From: Anaerolineae bacterium
GTDB lineage: Bacteria > Chloroflexota > Anaerolineae > Promineifilales > Promineifilaceae
DNA: 64,000 bases
NCBI GenBank assembly: GCA_023382655.1
Contig: JAHDWK010000008.1
Span: 124,001-188,000, forward strand
Direction of reading: 5' to 3'
The notes below the pieces were generated by a model, which saw only the letters and a list, made by a program, of their open reading frames with translations, was not told the origin of the DNA and did no database searches. The position numbers and the translations under genes were made by a program. This document shows, piece after piece, positions 1 through 9,857 of this stretch (positions are counted from its first letter, which is position 1; each line of letters opens with the position of its first letter).

Positions 1-222
1 ACCATATAGCTCCAGGTGTTGTCCGGCCCGGTGCCCAATGAAAAAAACCTGCAAATGAAAAGCCCACCGGGCCATGTCAGCATAAAAATCAGGCAAATAG
101 GGGTTATCGCTCACCGACTCATACCCCACCCGCCAGCCCAGGCGCGACCCCACCCGCTCCGCCAATGATGTTTTACCCGCGCCAATGTTTCCGGCAACTA
201 ACACAAAATGTTTTGCACTCAT
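1..222 (-). CDS. Deoxynucleoside kinase, N-terminal part (cut by window edge)
   Basis: Only the first 74 codons lie in the window, and the frame is open to base 1. The product begins MSAKHFVLVAGNIGAGKTSL, a Walker A P-loop right at the N-terminus. It continues with E-S-V-x-DNPYLPDFY-x-DM-x-RWAFHLQ, the pattern of bacterial deoxyadenosine/deoxycytidine/deoxyguanosine kinases, where the Glu and the Arg after the P-loop contact the deoxynucleoside. The family phosphorylates deoxynucleosides with ATP in the cytoplasmic nucleotide salvage pathway. Which nucleoside it prefers cannot be read from this fragment. It is transcribed leftward and starts 76 bases from the PP2C stop codon, so it may be the last gene of the same transcript, but nothing links it functionally to the neighbouring signalling genes. 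Confidence 0.85.
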   Translation of the reverse strand, partial: MSAKHFVLVAGNIGAGKTSLAERVGSRLGWRVGYESVSDNPYLPDFYADMARWAFHLQVFFIGHRAGQHLELYG

Positions 223-298
223 TCAGATAATTTAACCTGCATTACTGCCCAAGACAATGTTCACAAGCATCTTCGCCCATCATAAATTCCGTGAGAAT

Positions 299-2383
299 CT
301 ATTCATCCGGTGGCCCGGTTGTCGCTGTTGGCGCTGGATCAGTATCTGGTACAGGCGTATCCGTCGGTGGCGCAGGTGTATCTGTTGGTGGCACAGGTGT
401 ATCTGTTGGTGGTACAGGTGTATTCGTTGGTGGCACGGCCGTATTCGTCGGCGGCACAGGTGTATTAGTAGCCGGGACAGGCGTATTGGTTGGTGAGACG
501 GCCGTGTTTGTGGCCACCGGTGTATTCGTGGGCCTGGGTGTGTTTGTGGAAGTAGCGCCGGGAGGCGGGGTGTTTGTCACCGTTGGCGGTGGTGGATTGG
601 TGGCAGTAGCGCCGGGCGGCGGTGGTGGGGGAGCAGGCACATCGGCCGTAGCAGAAGCGACCGTCGTCACCGTGGCTGTTGCCGTCGGTTCACCGGGGCG
701 CGGCGTGGTGGGACGGCGGGTGTTGGTAGCCGTCGGAGAGGCAGTTTCCGTTTCTGTGGGCACGGCCGTCGCCACCGCTATCAATCCCGGCGCTAAATAG
801 GCATACATTCCCATGTCAACCGTCTGTATCACCCCCACCACCGGGCAACCGCCACCAAAACAGATACTCTGACCAGAAACCAGATCATGTGGCTCTTCCT
901 GATATGTCAGGCGGCAGTAATCATCTACTTCCAGACAGGCGACCATAAAAATAAAGGGGTCATCCTGATATTGCACCACCATCAAACCGGGAGTTTCCAA
1001 CCAGGCCTCATCACCAAAGGGATTCGTCACTACCACCCGAATGGCTTCCCCGGCAGGCATTTGTAGCAGCAACAAGCCATTTTCCAGCCTGACGCGCGTC
1101 TCTTCACTGTCTTGTACATCCTGCACGGCCGTCAACTGGGCTTCGGTGTCTCCATCCAAAAATAGTTGAACCTGGGCGGGCAAAATGAGGTTGCTGATAT
1201 TCGGCTGATCTGTGGCATTACGGCCGTTTATCACCGTCAACATGTCCTCAGCCGCAAACTGAATGGTCTCCACTTCTTTCGCCGGTTGCACCTCCCCATC
1301 ACCAATAACCCACTCTGCCCCTTCCGGGCCAGGTTGCAGCAACAATTCAGCGCCTGCCTCAGAGACTGCCAGTTCGGGCACGGCCGTAGCCGTAGGAATG
1401 ATAACCGTCGGTGTTTCGGTGGCGGCTACGGCCGTTACCGGCTCGTCTTGTCCCCCCAAAAGGAGGGCGCCAACCGCCCCAAAACCCAACAACAAAAGCA
1501 AAACCACCGCACCTACCCATACACCACGTGGCAAACTGGCCGTCACCTGACTACCCGGCATCTCCAGCACAATGGCGCTCACATTATCGTCCGCCTGGCG
1601 CGATACCGCCTTTTTCACCAATGCCTGTGCTGCTTTGTCTGCGTGATTCCGCGTGATGATTTGCTCTATTTCGCCCGGCTCCACATAGTGCCCGCTGGCC
1701 TTATAACGTTCCTTGACCAGCCCATCGGAACAGAGCAGTAGCCGGTCATTAGTTTGCAAAGGGAAACCCTGACGGGCGCGCGCCTGTCGTTCCTCTTCGT
1801 CGCCATCAGGGTAAATACCCAGGTCTACTTCCAACCGTTCGCTATAACCAATGGAACGCACCAGTGCCTCGCCTTTCGGGTGGGCAGTAGCATCTTCTGG
1901 CGAAAGATGCCCCAGACGCACCATTTCCCGCGCCCAGGTGTGGTCTACGGTGATTTGTTGGACACGGCCGTCACGCACCAGATACGCCCGGCTGTCCCCC
2001 ACATTGGCCAGATACAACTTATTGTTGTGGATCGCCGCCAGGGTAGCGGTGGTGCCCATGCCTTCCTTTGTCTTGTCTGCTTTGGCGGCCCGGTAAACGG
2101 CTTCGTTGGCCTGCTTCAAGGTATAGGCCAGCAGTTGTGGAATTTGATCTGGGTTTTCCACAGCCGCTTTTTCCATTTCGCTAAAGACGGTTTCAATTGC
2201 CAGTTGCGAGGCCACCTCGCCGCAGTTATTCCCGCCAATACCGTCCGCCACCATCGCCACCAACAATGGTAAACCCTGCGCCGTGCGCAACGGCCGTGCC
2301 TCAATGTTATCTTCCATATTCGGCCGCCCACCCTGGTCTTGCATCTTGCCAATGAGCATCTGGCCGTTTGTTTGCTCTACCAT
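299..2383 (-). CDS. Membrane-anchored PP2C-type Ser/Thr phosphatase with FecR-like outer domain
   Basis: Residues 10-275 form a PP2C catalytic domain with the metal-binding signatures [25 protein letters not shown] and DNVSAIV intact, so it should dephosphorylate phospho-Ser/Thr on the cytoplasmic side. A membrane helix follows (about 287-311). The outer part holds a FecR-like beta domain (about 400-515) with Cys pairs ([15 protein letters not shown]). The Pro/Thr-rich tail is made of repeated TNTPVPPT units and looks like a wall-spanning spacer. I chose the ATG at 2383. An upstream TTG in the same frame lies in an intergenic repeat, and the PP2C homology needs none of the extra residues. The neighbouring kinases are the obvious counterparts, and the kinase that starts at 18011 carries a very similar outer domain. 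Function is confident; the physiological substrate is unknown. Confidence 0.9.
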   Translation of the reverse strand: MVEQTNGQMLIGKMQDQGGRPNMEDNIEARPLRTAQGLPLLVAMVADGIGGNNCGEVASQLAIETVFSEMEKAAVENPDQIPQLLAYTLKQANEAVYRAAKADKTKEGMGTTATLAAIHNNKLYLANVGDSRAYLVRDGRVQQITVDHTWAREMVRLGHLSPEDATAHPKGEALVRSIGYSERLEVDLGIYPDGDEEERQARARQGFPLQTNDRLLLCSDGLVKERYKASGHYVEPGEIEQIITRNHADKAAQALVKKAVSRQADDNVSAIVLEMPGSQVTASLPRGVWVGAVVLLLLLGFGAVGALLLGGQDEPVTAVAATETPTVIIPTATAVPELAVSEAGAELLLQPGPEGAEWVIGDGEVQPAKEVETIQFAAEDMLTVINGRNATDQPNISNLILPAQVQLFLDGDTEAQLTAVQDVQDSEETRVRLENGLLLLQMPAGEAIRVVVTNPFGDEAWLETPGLMVVQYQDDPFIFMVACLEVDDYCRLTYQEEPHDLVSGQSICFGGGCPVVGVIQTVDMGMYAYLAPGLIAVATAVPTETETASPTATNTRRPTTPRPGEPTATATVTTVASATADVPAPPPPPPGATATNPPPPTVTNTPPPGATSTNTPRPTNTPVATNTAVSPTNTPVPATNTPVPPTNTAVPPTNTPVPPTDTPVPPTDTPAPPTDTPVPDTDPAPTATTGPPDE

Positions 2384-2424
2384 ACCCGTCTCCAAAACAA
2401 TTGCCAACTGGCTATTGTCAATTA

Positions 2425-5337
2425 TCAATTCCCATAGGTCTCTAGAATCGCCTGCACGGCCGGTAAATGGGCATCTACATCCGCTGTGCTGTTTAGCAAT
2501 ACAAATATCGAAGGCACGCCCATATCGGCAATCGAATCGGTCACATCACCGGAAATACGCTGCGCTGTGTCCGCCTGATCGGCTGCATACCCTTCTACAG
2601 CCCCGGCATACAAATCGGCCAATGCCTGCGACGCTGCGGTTTGCGATTGGGCACAGCGGCCTGGTGATACTTTTCCGGCATTGCCCGCTGACGCCGGTGT
2701 GTTCCAAAATACGGCGGCTGCCGGCTGGATCAGGCTGATGAATTCAGATAACGCCTGTGATTCTGGCTCCGAGAGTGCGGCCGACCCGGCACGGCCGTCA
2801 GCCAACGACTCCCACCCACAGCCCCAATTCCGATTGAGGTCTACGTTGTTCGCATTGCGACGGCCGTCGCCCACCCCGGCGCTGTCCGGGTTCCACTCCG
2901 GCACAATATATACCGTCACATCCGCCGGCACCAGTTCCGGGCTGGCAGCCAACCGCACCCGCAGCGCATCGCCCAGCGCAATGGAATCGGGCGAAAAACC
3001 GGCATACAACCCACCCACAAATAAAAGGCGGTTGGCCCCATTGCCAATCTTCCAGGCGACAATATCTTCCCCATTGACCGATTTACCAATGACCAGCCGT
3101 TCCGCACCGGCCACAGGCGGTACAGTGGGGGCGACGACGGCCGTTTCCGGCGTATTTGTGGCGCTCAGCGTGGTAGCGGTAGGCTGGGATTCGGCCGTAA
3201 CGGTGGTGGTGGGTACGGCCGTGACCAGTGCCACTTCACCTCCCAACGTACACGCCGTTTCCAGATCACCTTCCCGGAAAATACCGGTACAGGGATCGGC
3301 ATAGTCTTGCCCACCGGTGTAAAACACAAAGAGCAAAATAAATAACAGTGGCAGCAAAATCGCCAACAGCAACCACAATGACAAGAGAGGAGGCAAGATG
3401 AGACGGCCCACCTGTGGCGCGGCCGTGGGGCCACCCGCCACCCGCAGTTCAAAAGGAACAAGGCGCGAACGTAAAAAGAACGGCCGTTTCCGTCCCCGTC
3501 CCGTCAAGCGCAAGGTGTGTACCTCGCCGGGCATACTCTCCACCTCGGTCGGTGAGAGTTCAAACACAATCTCGTTGTCTACATCAGACACGCTGGCTGA
3601 AAAACGGCTACGGCCGTTACCCTCGTTGACCAGTTTCACGTCACCCGCTTTGCCGTGCCGCAACGTAGCCGGTTGCAACTCGGCAAAAACCTGGCTAAAG
3701 GGGTGGATGGTGAGTTGGCCGTTGGTCACGGCCGTTTCCGCCCCCCGATCCGCCCGCGCTTCCATCTGAAAATTGTGCAGCCCGGCAGTAGCACTGTGAT
3801 GACGTGGCGGCTGAATGGTAAAGGGCACAATCACCTTTTGCTGCGGCGACAAATGGATTAACCCTGGCTCCGCCGCCACCCATAGGGGCGGAATGCCCAT
3901 CGCGCCCAACATGACGCTCATACTGCGCCCCGTCTGATTTTCAATTTCCAATACCGCCTGCGCTGGTAGTCCGGCGTGGGTAGCCAACTGGTTGGGCTGC
4001 ATACTCATGTACAGCCGCCCCGTGTCTATCACCTGCTTAGACTCGACCACCGCCACCGCTTTTTGTGCCAGACCTGATTTCCACTCCAACACATACTCGC
4101 CCAGCTTCACCATCTGCCCCGGTTTCCACGGTTCCGGCATATCGGCCAACAATTGGCTGCCTTCCAGATACGTGCCATTCAGGCTGCCCATGTCAATTAG
4201 ATTCCAACCCGTATCGGTGCGTTCCAGACGGGCATGTTTGGCCGCCACCCCCTCGCCGGTCAGCACCAGGTCATTGTCCCGCTGCAAGCCGATGGTGATG
4301 AGCCATTTATGCAGCAGAAAGGTCTGTGGCTCCAAACGGGGATGGCGGATAATGAGGTAATCGGCATCAGAAGAAGAAACGGGCGCAGGCGCCGCCGCGG
4401 GGGCGGCCACAGCAGGGGCGGCCACAGCGGCTGCCGCCACAGCAGCCGCCGGACGTACCGGGGCGGGGGCGGCAACCGGCGGTGGCAACGGCGCCGCTGG
4501 GGCTGCCTGTACCGCGCCATCCGGCGGCAATTTGTCCACTTCGCGGCGTAAGAACAGGAGGAACTCCTCCATAGAGCGGTAACGTTCGGCGGTGCTGCGG
4601 GCCATGGCTTTGAGGATGATGGCCTCCAGCACGGTGGGGATTTCCGGGCGCAACGAGCGGGGCGAAGGTGGCGTTCCCCCGGCCAATACATCGCGGGTGG
4701 ATTGGGGTTGAAAGGGAAGCTGCCCGGTGCAAACCTGGTAGAGCATGATGCCCAGGGCGTATACGTCGGAACGGCCGTTCGGCCGTTTACCATCACACTG
4801 CTCCGGCGACAGATAAGGCAGCAAAGTAGCTGTTGGCTCACCCGGTATCAGGCTGGCCTGCTGAAAATCGGTTAACAGTGGTCGCCAGGGAAGCTCACCA
4901 CCATGCGGCGATAGTAGCACATTGAACGGCTGTAACCCACCATGGATCACCCCCTGCCGGTGAGCATACACCAGGGCATCAGCCACCAGTTGTACCACTC
5001 TCCCTCCCAGGCGCAAACCCAGAGGAGAGCCGTTTTGCAACACATGCCCCCATGTTTCACCGTGTACCCATTCCGCGGCCACAAACAACTGCTGGTCTGC
5101 TTCCCCTATCTGGTAAACACGGGCAATACCCTGATGCTGCAAAGCCGTGATGGCCGCAGCGCCGCTCAACAGCTTTTCGCGGAACGCTGGCTGATTCGCC
5201 AGATGCGCATGAACCAGTTTCAGCGCTACCGCCTGCTGCTTTTCGTCTCTGGCGCGGAAAACATGGCCGGTGCTGCCCGAACCGATGCTTTCTTCAATGA
5301 GGTAGTCACCAACTCGTCTGCCGATCAACTCTTGCAT
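2425..5337 (-). CDS. Pseudokinase-FHA membrane protein with inactive M14-like outer domain
   Basis: 970 residues. The kinase fold (10-265) keeps the ATP lysine (AVALK, K40), but the catalytic loop reads [10 protein letters not shown], so the HRD Asp is Gly. DFG is DFQ. An Ala/Pro linker leads to an FHA domain (about 330-425) where the usual GR reads GL and the phosphothreonine Ser region reads VAAKHARL. Beta-sandwich domains (440-640) and a membrane helix (about 650-675) follow. The last 225 residues resemble M14 carboxypeptidases ([17 protein letters not shown]), yet the first zinc site reads GGLYAGF instead of GG-x-H-x-GE, the second zinc His is missing, and the catalytic Glu is absent near VLLN. 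Everything that should bind or cut appears inactivated, so I read it as a scaffold or sensor. It precedes the phosphatase gene by 41 bases. Confidence 0.85.
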   Translation of the reverse strand: MQELIGRRVGDYLIEESIGSGSTGHVFRARDEKQQAVALKLVHAHLANQPAFREKLLSGAAAITALQHQGIARVYQIGEADQQLFVAAEWVHGETWGHVLQNGSPLGLRLGGRVVQLVADALVYAHRQGVIHGGLQPFNVLLSPHGGELPWRPLLTDFQQASLIPGEPTATLLPYLSPEQCDGKRPNGRSDVYALGIMLYQVCTGQLPFQPQSTRDVLAGGTPPSPRSLRPEIPTVLEAIILKAMARSTAERYRSMEEFLLFLRREVDKLPPDGAVQAAPAAPLPPPVAAPAPVRPAAAVAAAAVAAPAVAAPAAAPAPVSSSDADYLIIRHPRLEPQTFLLHKWLITIGLQRDNDLVLTGEGVAAKHARLERTDTGWNLIDMGSLNGTYLEGSQLLADMPEPWKPGQMVKLGEYVLEWKSGLAQKAVAVVESKQVIDTGRLYMSMQPNQLATHAGLPAQAVLEIENQTGRSMSVMLGAMGIPPLWVAAEPGLIHLSPQQKVIVPFTIQPPRHHSATAGLHNFQMEARADRGAETAVTNGQLTIHPFSQVFAELQPATLRHGKAGDVKLVNEGNGRSRFSASVSDVDNEIVFELSPTEVESMPGEVHTLRLTGRGRKRPFFLRSRLVPFELRVAGGPTAAPQVGRLILPPLLSLWLLLAILLPLLFILLFVFYTGGQDYADPCTGIFREGDLETACTLGGEVALVTAVPTTTVTAESQPTATTLSATNTPETAVVAPTVPPVAGAERLVIGKSVNGEDIVAWKIGNGANRLLFVGGLYAGFSPDSIALGDALRVRLAASPELVPADVTVYIVPEWNPDSAGVGDGRRNANNVDLNRNWGCGWESLADGRAGSAALSEPESQALSEFISLIQPAAAVFWNTPASAGNAGKVSPGRCAQSQTAASQALADLYAGAVEGYAADQADTAQRISGDVTDSIADMGVPSIFVLLNSTADVDAHLPAVQAILETYGN

Positions 5338-5353
5338 AGAGCAACTTCCTGTT

Positions 5354-5392
5354 GTAATTGAGTAATTGAGTAATTGCGTAATTACCCAGTTA
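5354..5392. repeat. Intergenic word-iteration hairpin (TAATTGAG type)
   Basis: The unit TAATTGAG is repeated about three times, then followed by its complement (AATTACCCAGTTA), which gives an AT-rich stem. It fills the gap between the kinase stop and the next start. The same words recur at 49196, 51403, 52150 and 56054. Confidence 0.75.
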
Positions 5393-5393
5393 T

Positions 5394-8300
5394 CTAGTTT
5401 TCATGCGCCCCCGGCATCGAAGCCCGGCAGTTGTGCCGCAAATCATTTTCTGTATAAACAAGTTCAGGTGGTGCATCGGCTATTTTTTGCAGGGTAAAAT
5501 GATCTAGGAACCAGCCATTGTTATTTATCTCATGGTTGTTGCGGAACATGGCAAACAGGATAACGTTTTGTGAATCCGGCACCACAAATTCCACAAAACG
5601 GGAACTCGCTTGACCAATAGGTACCGGCTGCCAGTCCAAATGCTGGTAGATGCCATTCTCCACACAAAGATGAAGTTCGGCATGCCCTTCTGGCGCCCAC
5701 TCTTTCTGCCCACTGTCGCTGTAGCCCCAGACCGCATCGGCAAAAAAATCTACGCTGAACCGGTAAATACCGGGGCCAAGCGGCATATTTTTGAACAGAG
5801 CAAAACGAATGGGCGCGCCGCCTTTGAATACTTTCATTATTTTGTCACGATGGAAGAGATCACAGACGGCATCATTTTCCGGTAAGTCATCGGTGCATTC
5901 ATTCAAGTTTAGCCGTTCCTGCGGCTGCATTTCCGGGTAAAAATAGAGCAGGTCGGGGTTGCCATCCACCGGCCAGTTGTCATCCGTCATAAATTGCCAG
6001 CCCAGGGGCACTAATAGTTCGTCGGCATGTGAACTATCACCCGTTGAACGCACCACAAAACCGTATGTGCCGCTCTCAAAGGAATCATTATCGGCCAGCA
6101 GGTTTACTTCAGGTGTAGGGGTGGGTGTGGGCCAACTGCCGGAGTCGGGATCAATGCAATCATTTTGAGGGTCATCGTCAGAATTAGCCTGGGCCGGATT
6201 GGTGTATTGGCCTCTGGCAATTTCACATTGAGGTGGGGGGTTGGGATTGCCCCGAACTTCTTCACCGTCTAACAAACCATCGTTATCTGTGTCTGGGTTC
6301 AACGGGTCGGTATTTAACAATCTGACACCATCGCTATTGATTTCTTCCCCATCATTTAAGCCATCTTCGTCGGTGTCCGCTTTATCAGGGTTGGTGCCAA
6401 ATTCGGCTTCTTCGGCGTTGCTCAGGCCGTCTTTGTCGTTGTCTTGCAAGCCATAGTTGATGGTGGCTACGGCCGTAGCCGTCTCCGCCTGCACCGCAGA
6501 AAGGGCCGTAGCCGTCGCCCGCGTCACTTCCTCGGCCACAACTACCTCTTGCGTCCGAACAGCAAAGGCCGTCGCCGTGCCGGAGATGGAGACAACTGCC
6601 CGGCTTTTAATGCCATTCACCGAAAACATGCCAAAGGGGATCGAGACGCCAAAAATAGCAATGAAAAAGAGGACAATCCACTTAGGTAGGCGCGGCGACA
6701 CTTCTAGCTGCCCGGCCTGGGTTTTAGGCTCGCCCATTGCGGGCAAGACCTGAAATTGGAAGGGGTGGGATTTTTTGCTGGAGCCGTAATACGGCCGTAA
6801 CACCGGGCGCACCTTAAAATTCACCCGCTCCTCCTGGCCCGGCGGTACCGTCACCCGGCAAGCCATCTGGTCAAACAACACCGCTTCATGCCCATCTTGC
6901 GCCAGCACGGTGTACCTCTCCTCCGTATTACCCGTGTTCTGGATAATCACCTGGGTACTGCCGCTGTTTTTCACCCGTACTGGGTTCAGACTGGCGGCAA
7001 AACGGGGAGCGGGTTCCACCAGCAAATTACCAAAGGCGTGCCCCTCAATCCGTTGGTCAGACGATGAGCGCAAAATCAGCCGGTACGGGTAGGTCTGGGC
7101 GCGTGTTCCCTCCACCGGAGCATGAATGGTAAAGCGGAAAGTGGTCTCCTTGTTCGGCATTAACTGCACGCTGGATTCGGCCATACGCACCCAGTCACGC
7201 GGCAGCCCTTCTATCTCCACCGAAAAATGGTCAACGCGCACCGATTCATTGTACATATAGGCCTGCACCACTGTTTGCGACCCCGGTTTCAGGCTGATCG
7301 TCATCGGTTCCAGGCGGATACTGCTGAGGTGACTCAGTTCGGGAGTGGCGGCAAAAGAGGATTCGCGGGCAGTCGGGGGCGGGGGCGCCGGCTGAATGAT
7401 GACGGGACGGTCAGCCGGTGGTGGGGGTTGGAAGCTAGCGGCGGCTACAGCGCCGGCGACGACAGCCGGCGCTATTTTTGCGGCGGCAGGGACGACGGCC
7501 GTTTGCCAGATCAGCGTAAATGGGCCAACCATCAGCTTTTCGCCCACCGGCCAGGGCACAGGCACATTGGGCATCAATTCCACCCCCGCCAGAAACGTGC
7601 CGTTGGTGCTTTGTAAATCTACCACCTGCCAGCCAGGGCCACTCTTTTCCAGGCGGGCATGGCGGGAGGAGACAGAGCTTTCATTCAACACAATATCGTT
7701 GACATTGGTACGGCCAATAGTGAGGGTGGGCTTCAACAGCGGGTGGCTGCGGTCGCTCTCCCCTTCCCGGCTGATCAAAAGCTGATCTGGTGGTGGCGGC
7801 GCCGGAGCAGGCACAGGCATGGGCGCGGGCGCCGCCGCCACAACGGGTATGGGCGGCGTCTCCGGCAGCGCGGCCATCTGCGTCATGTCATGGCTTTGCC
7901 AGCTTTGCCGGGCGGTGCGCAGGGCGGCGGCCATCTCGGCTCCGCTCTGGAAGCGGCGGGCCGGCTCTTTGGCCATGGCCTTGCTGATGATGTCGGCGAC
8001 GGTGACCGGCACTTCGGGGCGGATATGGTGGGGCGGTGTGGGCTGACCGCCACGATGTTGCTTGAAGGCCTCATCCACGGTGCGAATGTCATAGGGAAGT
8101 TGGCCGGTTACAAGTTCGTACAGAACAATGCCCAGAGAGTAAAGGTCGGTACGGCCGTCGGGTTTTTTCCCTTCTAGTTGCTCCGGCGAAATATACGGCA
8201 ATGTGCCCAACAGCAGCGACGCTTCCGTTTGCAGCAGCCCCCCCTCTTTCAGTTTCACCAGACCAAAATCCGTTACTACCGCCCGCAGACGCGGCTCACC

Positions 8301-8771
8301 GGCGCGGTCAGGCTGCTCCAATTCTTTCAGCAACACGTTATCCGGTTTGATGTCTCGATGCACAATGCCCCGCTGGTGCGCATACCCCAACGCATCGGCC
8401 GTCTGCGCCACTAAATGCAAGACCTCATCCAACGGCATGTGCTGCCCTTTCCGCTGCCACTCTTGCAAATAGCCGATCAGGCTGCCCTTGCTCACCAGTT
8501 CCATCACCATGTAGAGCCAGCCACCTTCCCTGTTAAAATTGAATATGCGAATAATGGAGGGGTGATCCAGATTGGCGGCCGTCTGCGCTTCTTGCATGAA
8601 CCGAGATTGAAACTGCGGCTCATTCATCAAGGAAGGATGGATAATTTTGATGGCTACCGGCCGGTTTAAATCTTCATCCAACGCCTGGAAAACGCTACCC
8701 ATTCCCCCCTTACCGAGCAGGCGAATGATGCGAAATTGATTAATTTTTTGACCTTCCAGATCGTGCTGCAT
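5394..8771 (-). CDS. Transmembrane Ser/Thr kinase with FHA domain and Ca-binding-type repeats
   Basis: 1125 residues. The kinase (10-275) is complete: GKGGMGSVF loop, VAIK lysine, HRDIKPDN, DFG and ISPEQ. An FHA domain (about 330-430) keeps TIGR, SSRHARL and STNGTF, so it can bind phosphothreonine, perhaps autophosphorylated sites. Two beta-sandwich domains, a membrane helix (WIVLFFIAIFG), and an outer region follow. The outer region has Asp-rich repeats DNDKDGLSNAEE, DTDEDGLNDGEE and DTDNDGLLDGEE, the thrombospondin type-3/dockerin-like Ca-binding pattern. A C-terminal beta domain may bind a ligand. The ATG at 8771 is preceded by GAGGA seven bases upstream; a TTG two codons earlier is less likely. 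It is a close paralogue of the kinase in the eCIS locus (41278-44646) and lies upstream of the pseudokinase. Confidence 0.9.
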   Translation of the reverse strand: MQHDLEGQKINQFRIIRLLGKGGMGSVFQALDEDLNRPVAIKIIHPSLMNEPQFQSRFMQEAQTAANLDHPSIIRIFNFNREGGWLYMVMELVSKGSLIGYLQEWQRKGQHMPLDEVLHLVAQTADALGYAHQRGIVHRDIKPDNVLLKELEQPDRAGEPRLRAVVTDFGLVKLKEGGLLQTEASLLLGTLPYISPEQLEGKKPDGRTDLYSLGIVLYELVTGQLPYDIRTVDEAFKQHRGGQPTPPHHIRPEVPVTVADIISKAMAKEPARRFQSGAEMAAALRTARQSWQSHDMTQMAALPETPPIPVVAAAPAPMPVPAPAPPPPDQLLISREGESDRSHPLLKPTLTIGRTNVNDIVLNESSVSSRHARLEKSGPGWQVVDLQSTNGTFLAGVELMPNVPVPWPVGEKLMVGPFTLIWQTAVVPAAAKIAPAVVAGAVAAASFQPPPPADRPVIIQPAPPPPTARESSFAATPELSHLSSIRLEPMTISLKPGSQTVVQAYMYNESVRVDHFSVEIEGLPRDWVRMAESSVQLMPNKETTFRFTIHAPVEGTRAQTYPYRLILRSSSDQRIEGHAFGNLLVEPAPRFAASLNPVRVKNSGSTQVIIQNTGNTEERYTVLAQDGHEAVLFDQMACRVTVPPGQEERVNFKVRPVLRPYYGSSKKSHPFQFQVLPAMGEPKTQAGQLEVSPRLPKWIVLFFIAIFGVSIPFGMFSVNGIKSRAVVSISGTATAFAVRTQEVVVAEEVTRATATALSAVQAETATAVATINYGLQDNDKDGLSNAEEAEFGTNPDKADTDEDGLNDGEEINSDGVRLLNTDPLNPDTDNDGLLDGEEVRGNPNPPPQCEIARGQYTNPAQANSDDDPQNDCIDPDSGSWPTPTPTPEVNLLADNDSFESGTYGFVVRSTGDSSHADELLVPLGWQFMTDDNWPVDGNPDLLYFYPEMQPQERLNLNECTDDLPENDAVCDLFHRDKIMKVFKGGAPIRFALFKNMPLGPGIYRFSVDFFADAVWGYSDSGQKEWAPEGHAELHLCVENGIYQHLDWQPVPIGQASSRFVEFVVPDSQNVILFAMFRNNHEINNNGWFLDHFTLQKIADAPPELVYTENDLRHNCRASMPGAHEN

Positions 8772-8786
8772 CTTCAAATCCTCAAT

Positions 8787-8824
8787 AAAGACCCTATGGG
8801 TTTCAGAAAGCCCTCAGGGTCTTT
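8787..8824. repeat. AGACCCT intergenic hairpin
   Basis: Arms AAAGACCCT (8787-8795) and AGGGTCTTT (8816-8824) pair perfectly, and the inner GGGTTTC/GAAAGCCC nearly pairs. It lies between the CHAP gene and the kinase gene. It could be a terminator or attenuator for the minus strand; a similar element sits at 41237. Confidence 0.75.
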
Positions 8825-9855
8825 TACGCACCCGCCCGGTCATAAATAAAGTTGACCCCTTCTTCACCAGGGGTGATGGTAATACGGGTCGGCGCATTGG
8901 TGTTCATGTTTAGATTATCGGTAAATTCGACGGTAAAGGTGCCATCCCGGTTAGGGATGACCCGTTCCACAAAGGAAACATGACCGTAATTTTCATCGGC
9001 GTTATGAACGCCGGGCTGCCAGACCATAATGGAACCCTTCACCGGCACCTCGCCCACATCGTAACCGGTCTCGGTAGCTACACCGTCCCAATAACGGGCG
9101 TCACCATGCAGGGGGCCAATTTCCCGCCGGGAAGCGACGTACCAGGTGCATTGACCTTCGGGGAAATTGTTTGGCCCCGGCTTGCCCACCGTCACGCCCT
9201 CACGCATCAGGCTATCTAACTGCCCGCGCTGATCATACAATTCTTCCAGGCGGCGGGCATCGGCCACCGAAAGGTTGCTGCGCGATTGTGATTCCAGTTC
9301 GCGGATTTCCTGGTTGATGCTGCTCAGTTCGTTGGCGCGACGAGACCAGAGACTTTCATGCAGCACCATCGGGGCGGGTTCCAGGGCAGGGGTGGCTTCC
9401 GCGACGGCAGGGGTCGGTTCGGGCACGGCCGTAACCCCCTCTGTCATTGGTTCGGCTGGCGCTGTCTGCTCGGCCGGTTGCGCCGCGGGGGGTGGCGTCA
9501 CCGGCGTTTTGGGGGCAAACGCCACCAGTTGGCTCTGGTCAATCGGCCCCAGCACGGTACAAATGCCGGTAAAGGTGGAAGCCCCCTCTTGATCGGCCGT
9601 TTCCCAACGAGCCGCCTCTTTACTCAAACGCAGGCTTATATCATCGCCAGCGTTGGTAACTTCGGTGAAGGCATCCACGATAGCCCGCAGTTCGGCGATC
9701 AGGCCAAGCAGCGCCGCGTCTGTAGCCGCGTTGGTTTCCAGCGTGCTGGCGGCATTGGTAATGAGCGGTAGGCTCGCATGGATCACACTCATCAACTGGT
9801 TGATCTCCCAGGAAACATTATGCGTTTCGTCGGTATCCATGTGTATCACAGCCAT
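8824..9855 (-). CDS. CHAP-domain protein, candidate type VII-secreted cell-wall amidase/peptidase
   Basis: 343 residues without a signal peptide. The C-terminal 115 residues form a CHAP domain: the catalytic Cys in EGQCTWYVASRR, a GDARYW motif, VKGSIMVWQPG, and the His in YGHVSFVE. CHAP enzymes are NlpC/P60-like Cys amidases or endopeptidases that cut peptidoglycan. The first 95 residues are helical and could be a WXG/LXG-like secretion domain. A Pro-rich linker and a short coiled coil (ELESQSRSN region) follow. The start is well supported, with AGAGGA six bases before the ATG; that site overlaps the stop region of the EccC-like gene, so the two genes are coupled. The context points to export by the adjacent EccC/WXG100 apparatus. 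Domain call is firm; secretion route is inference. Confidence 0.8.
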   Translation of the reverse strand: MAVIHMDTDETHNVSWEINQLMSVIHASLPLITNAASTLETNAATDAALLGLIAELRAIVDAFTEVTNAGDDISLRLSKEAARWETADQEGASTFTGICTVLGPIDQSQLVAFAPKTPVTPPPAAQPAEQTAPAEPMTEGVTAVPEPTPAVAEATPALEPAPMVLHESLWSRRANELSSINQEIRELESQSRSNLSVADARRLEELYDQRGQLDSLMREGVTVGKPGPNNFPEGQCTWYVASRREIGPLHGDARYWDGVATETGYDVGEVPVKGSIMVWQPGVHNADENYGHVSFVERVIPNRDGTFTVEFTDNLNMNTNAPTRITITPGEEGVNFIYDRAGA

Positions 9856-9857
9856 GA

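Noticed and set aside
291..800. Plus-strand frame rich in GVSVGGTGV repeats
   Set aside because: It is the exact antisense of the Thr/Pro repeat tail of the PP2C protein; no ribosome site and no family match.
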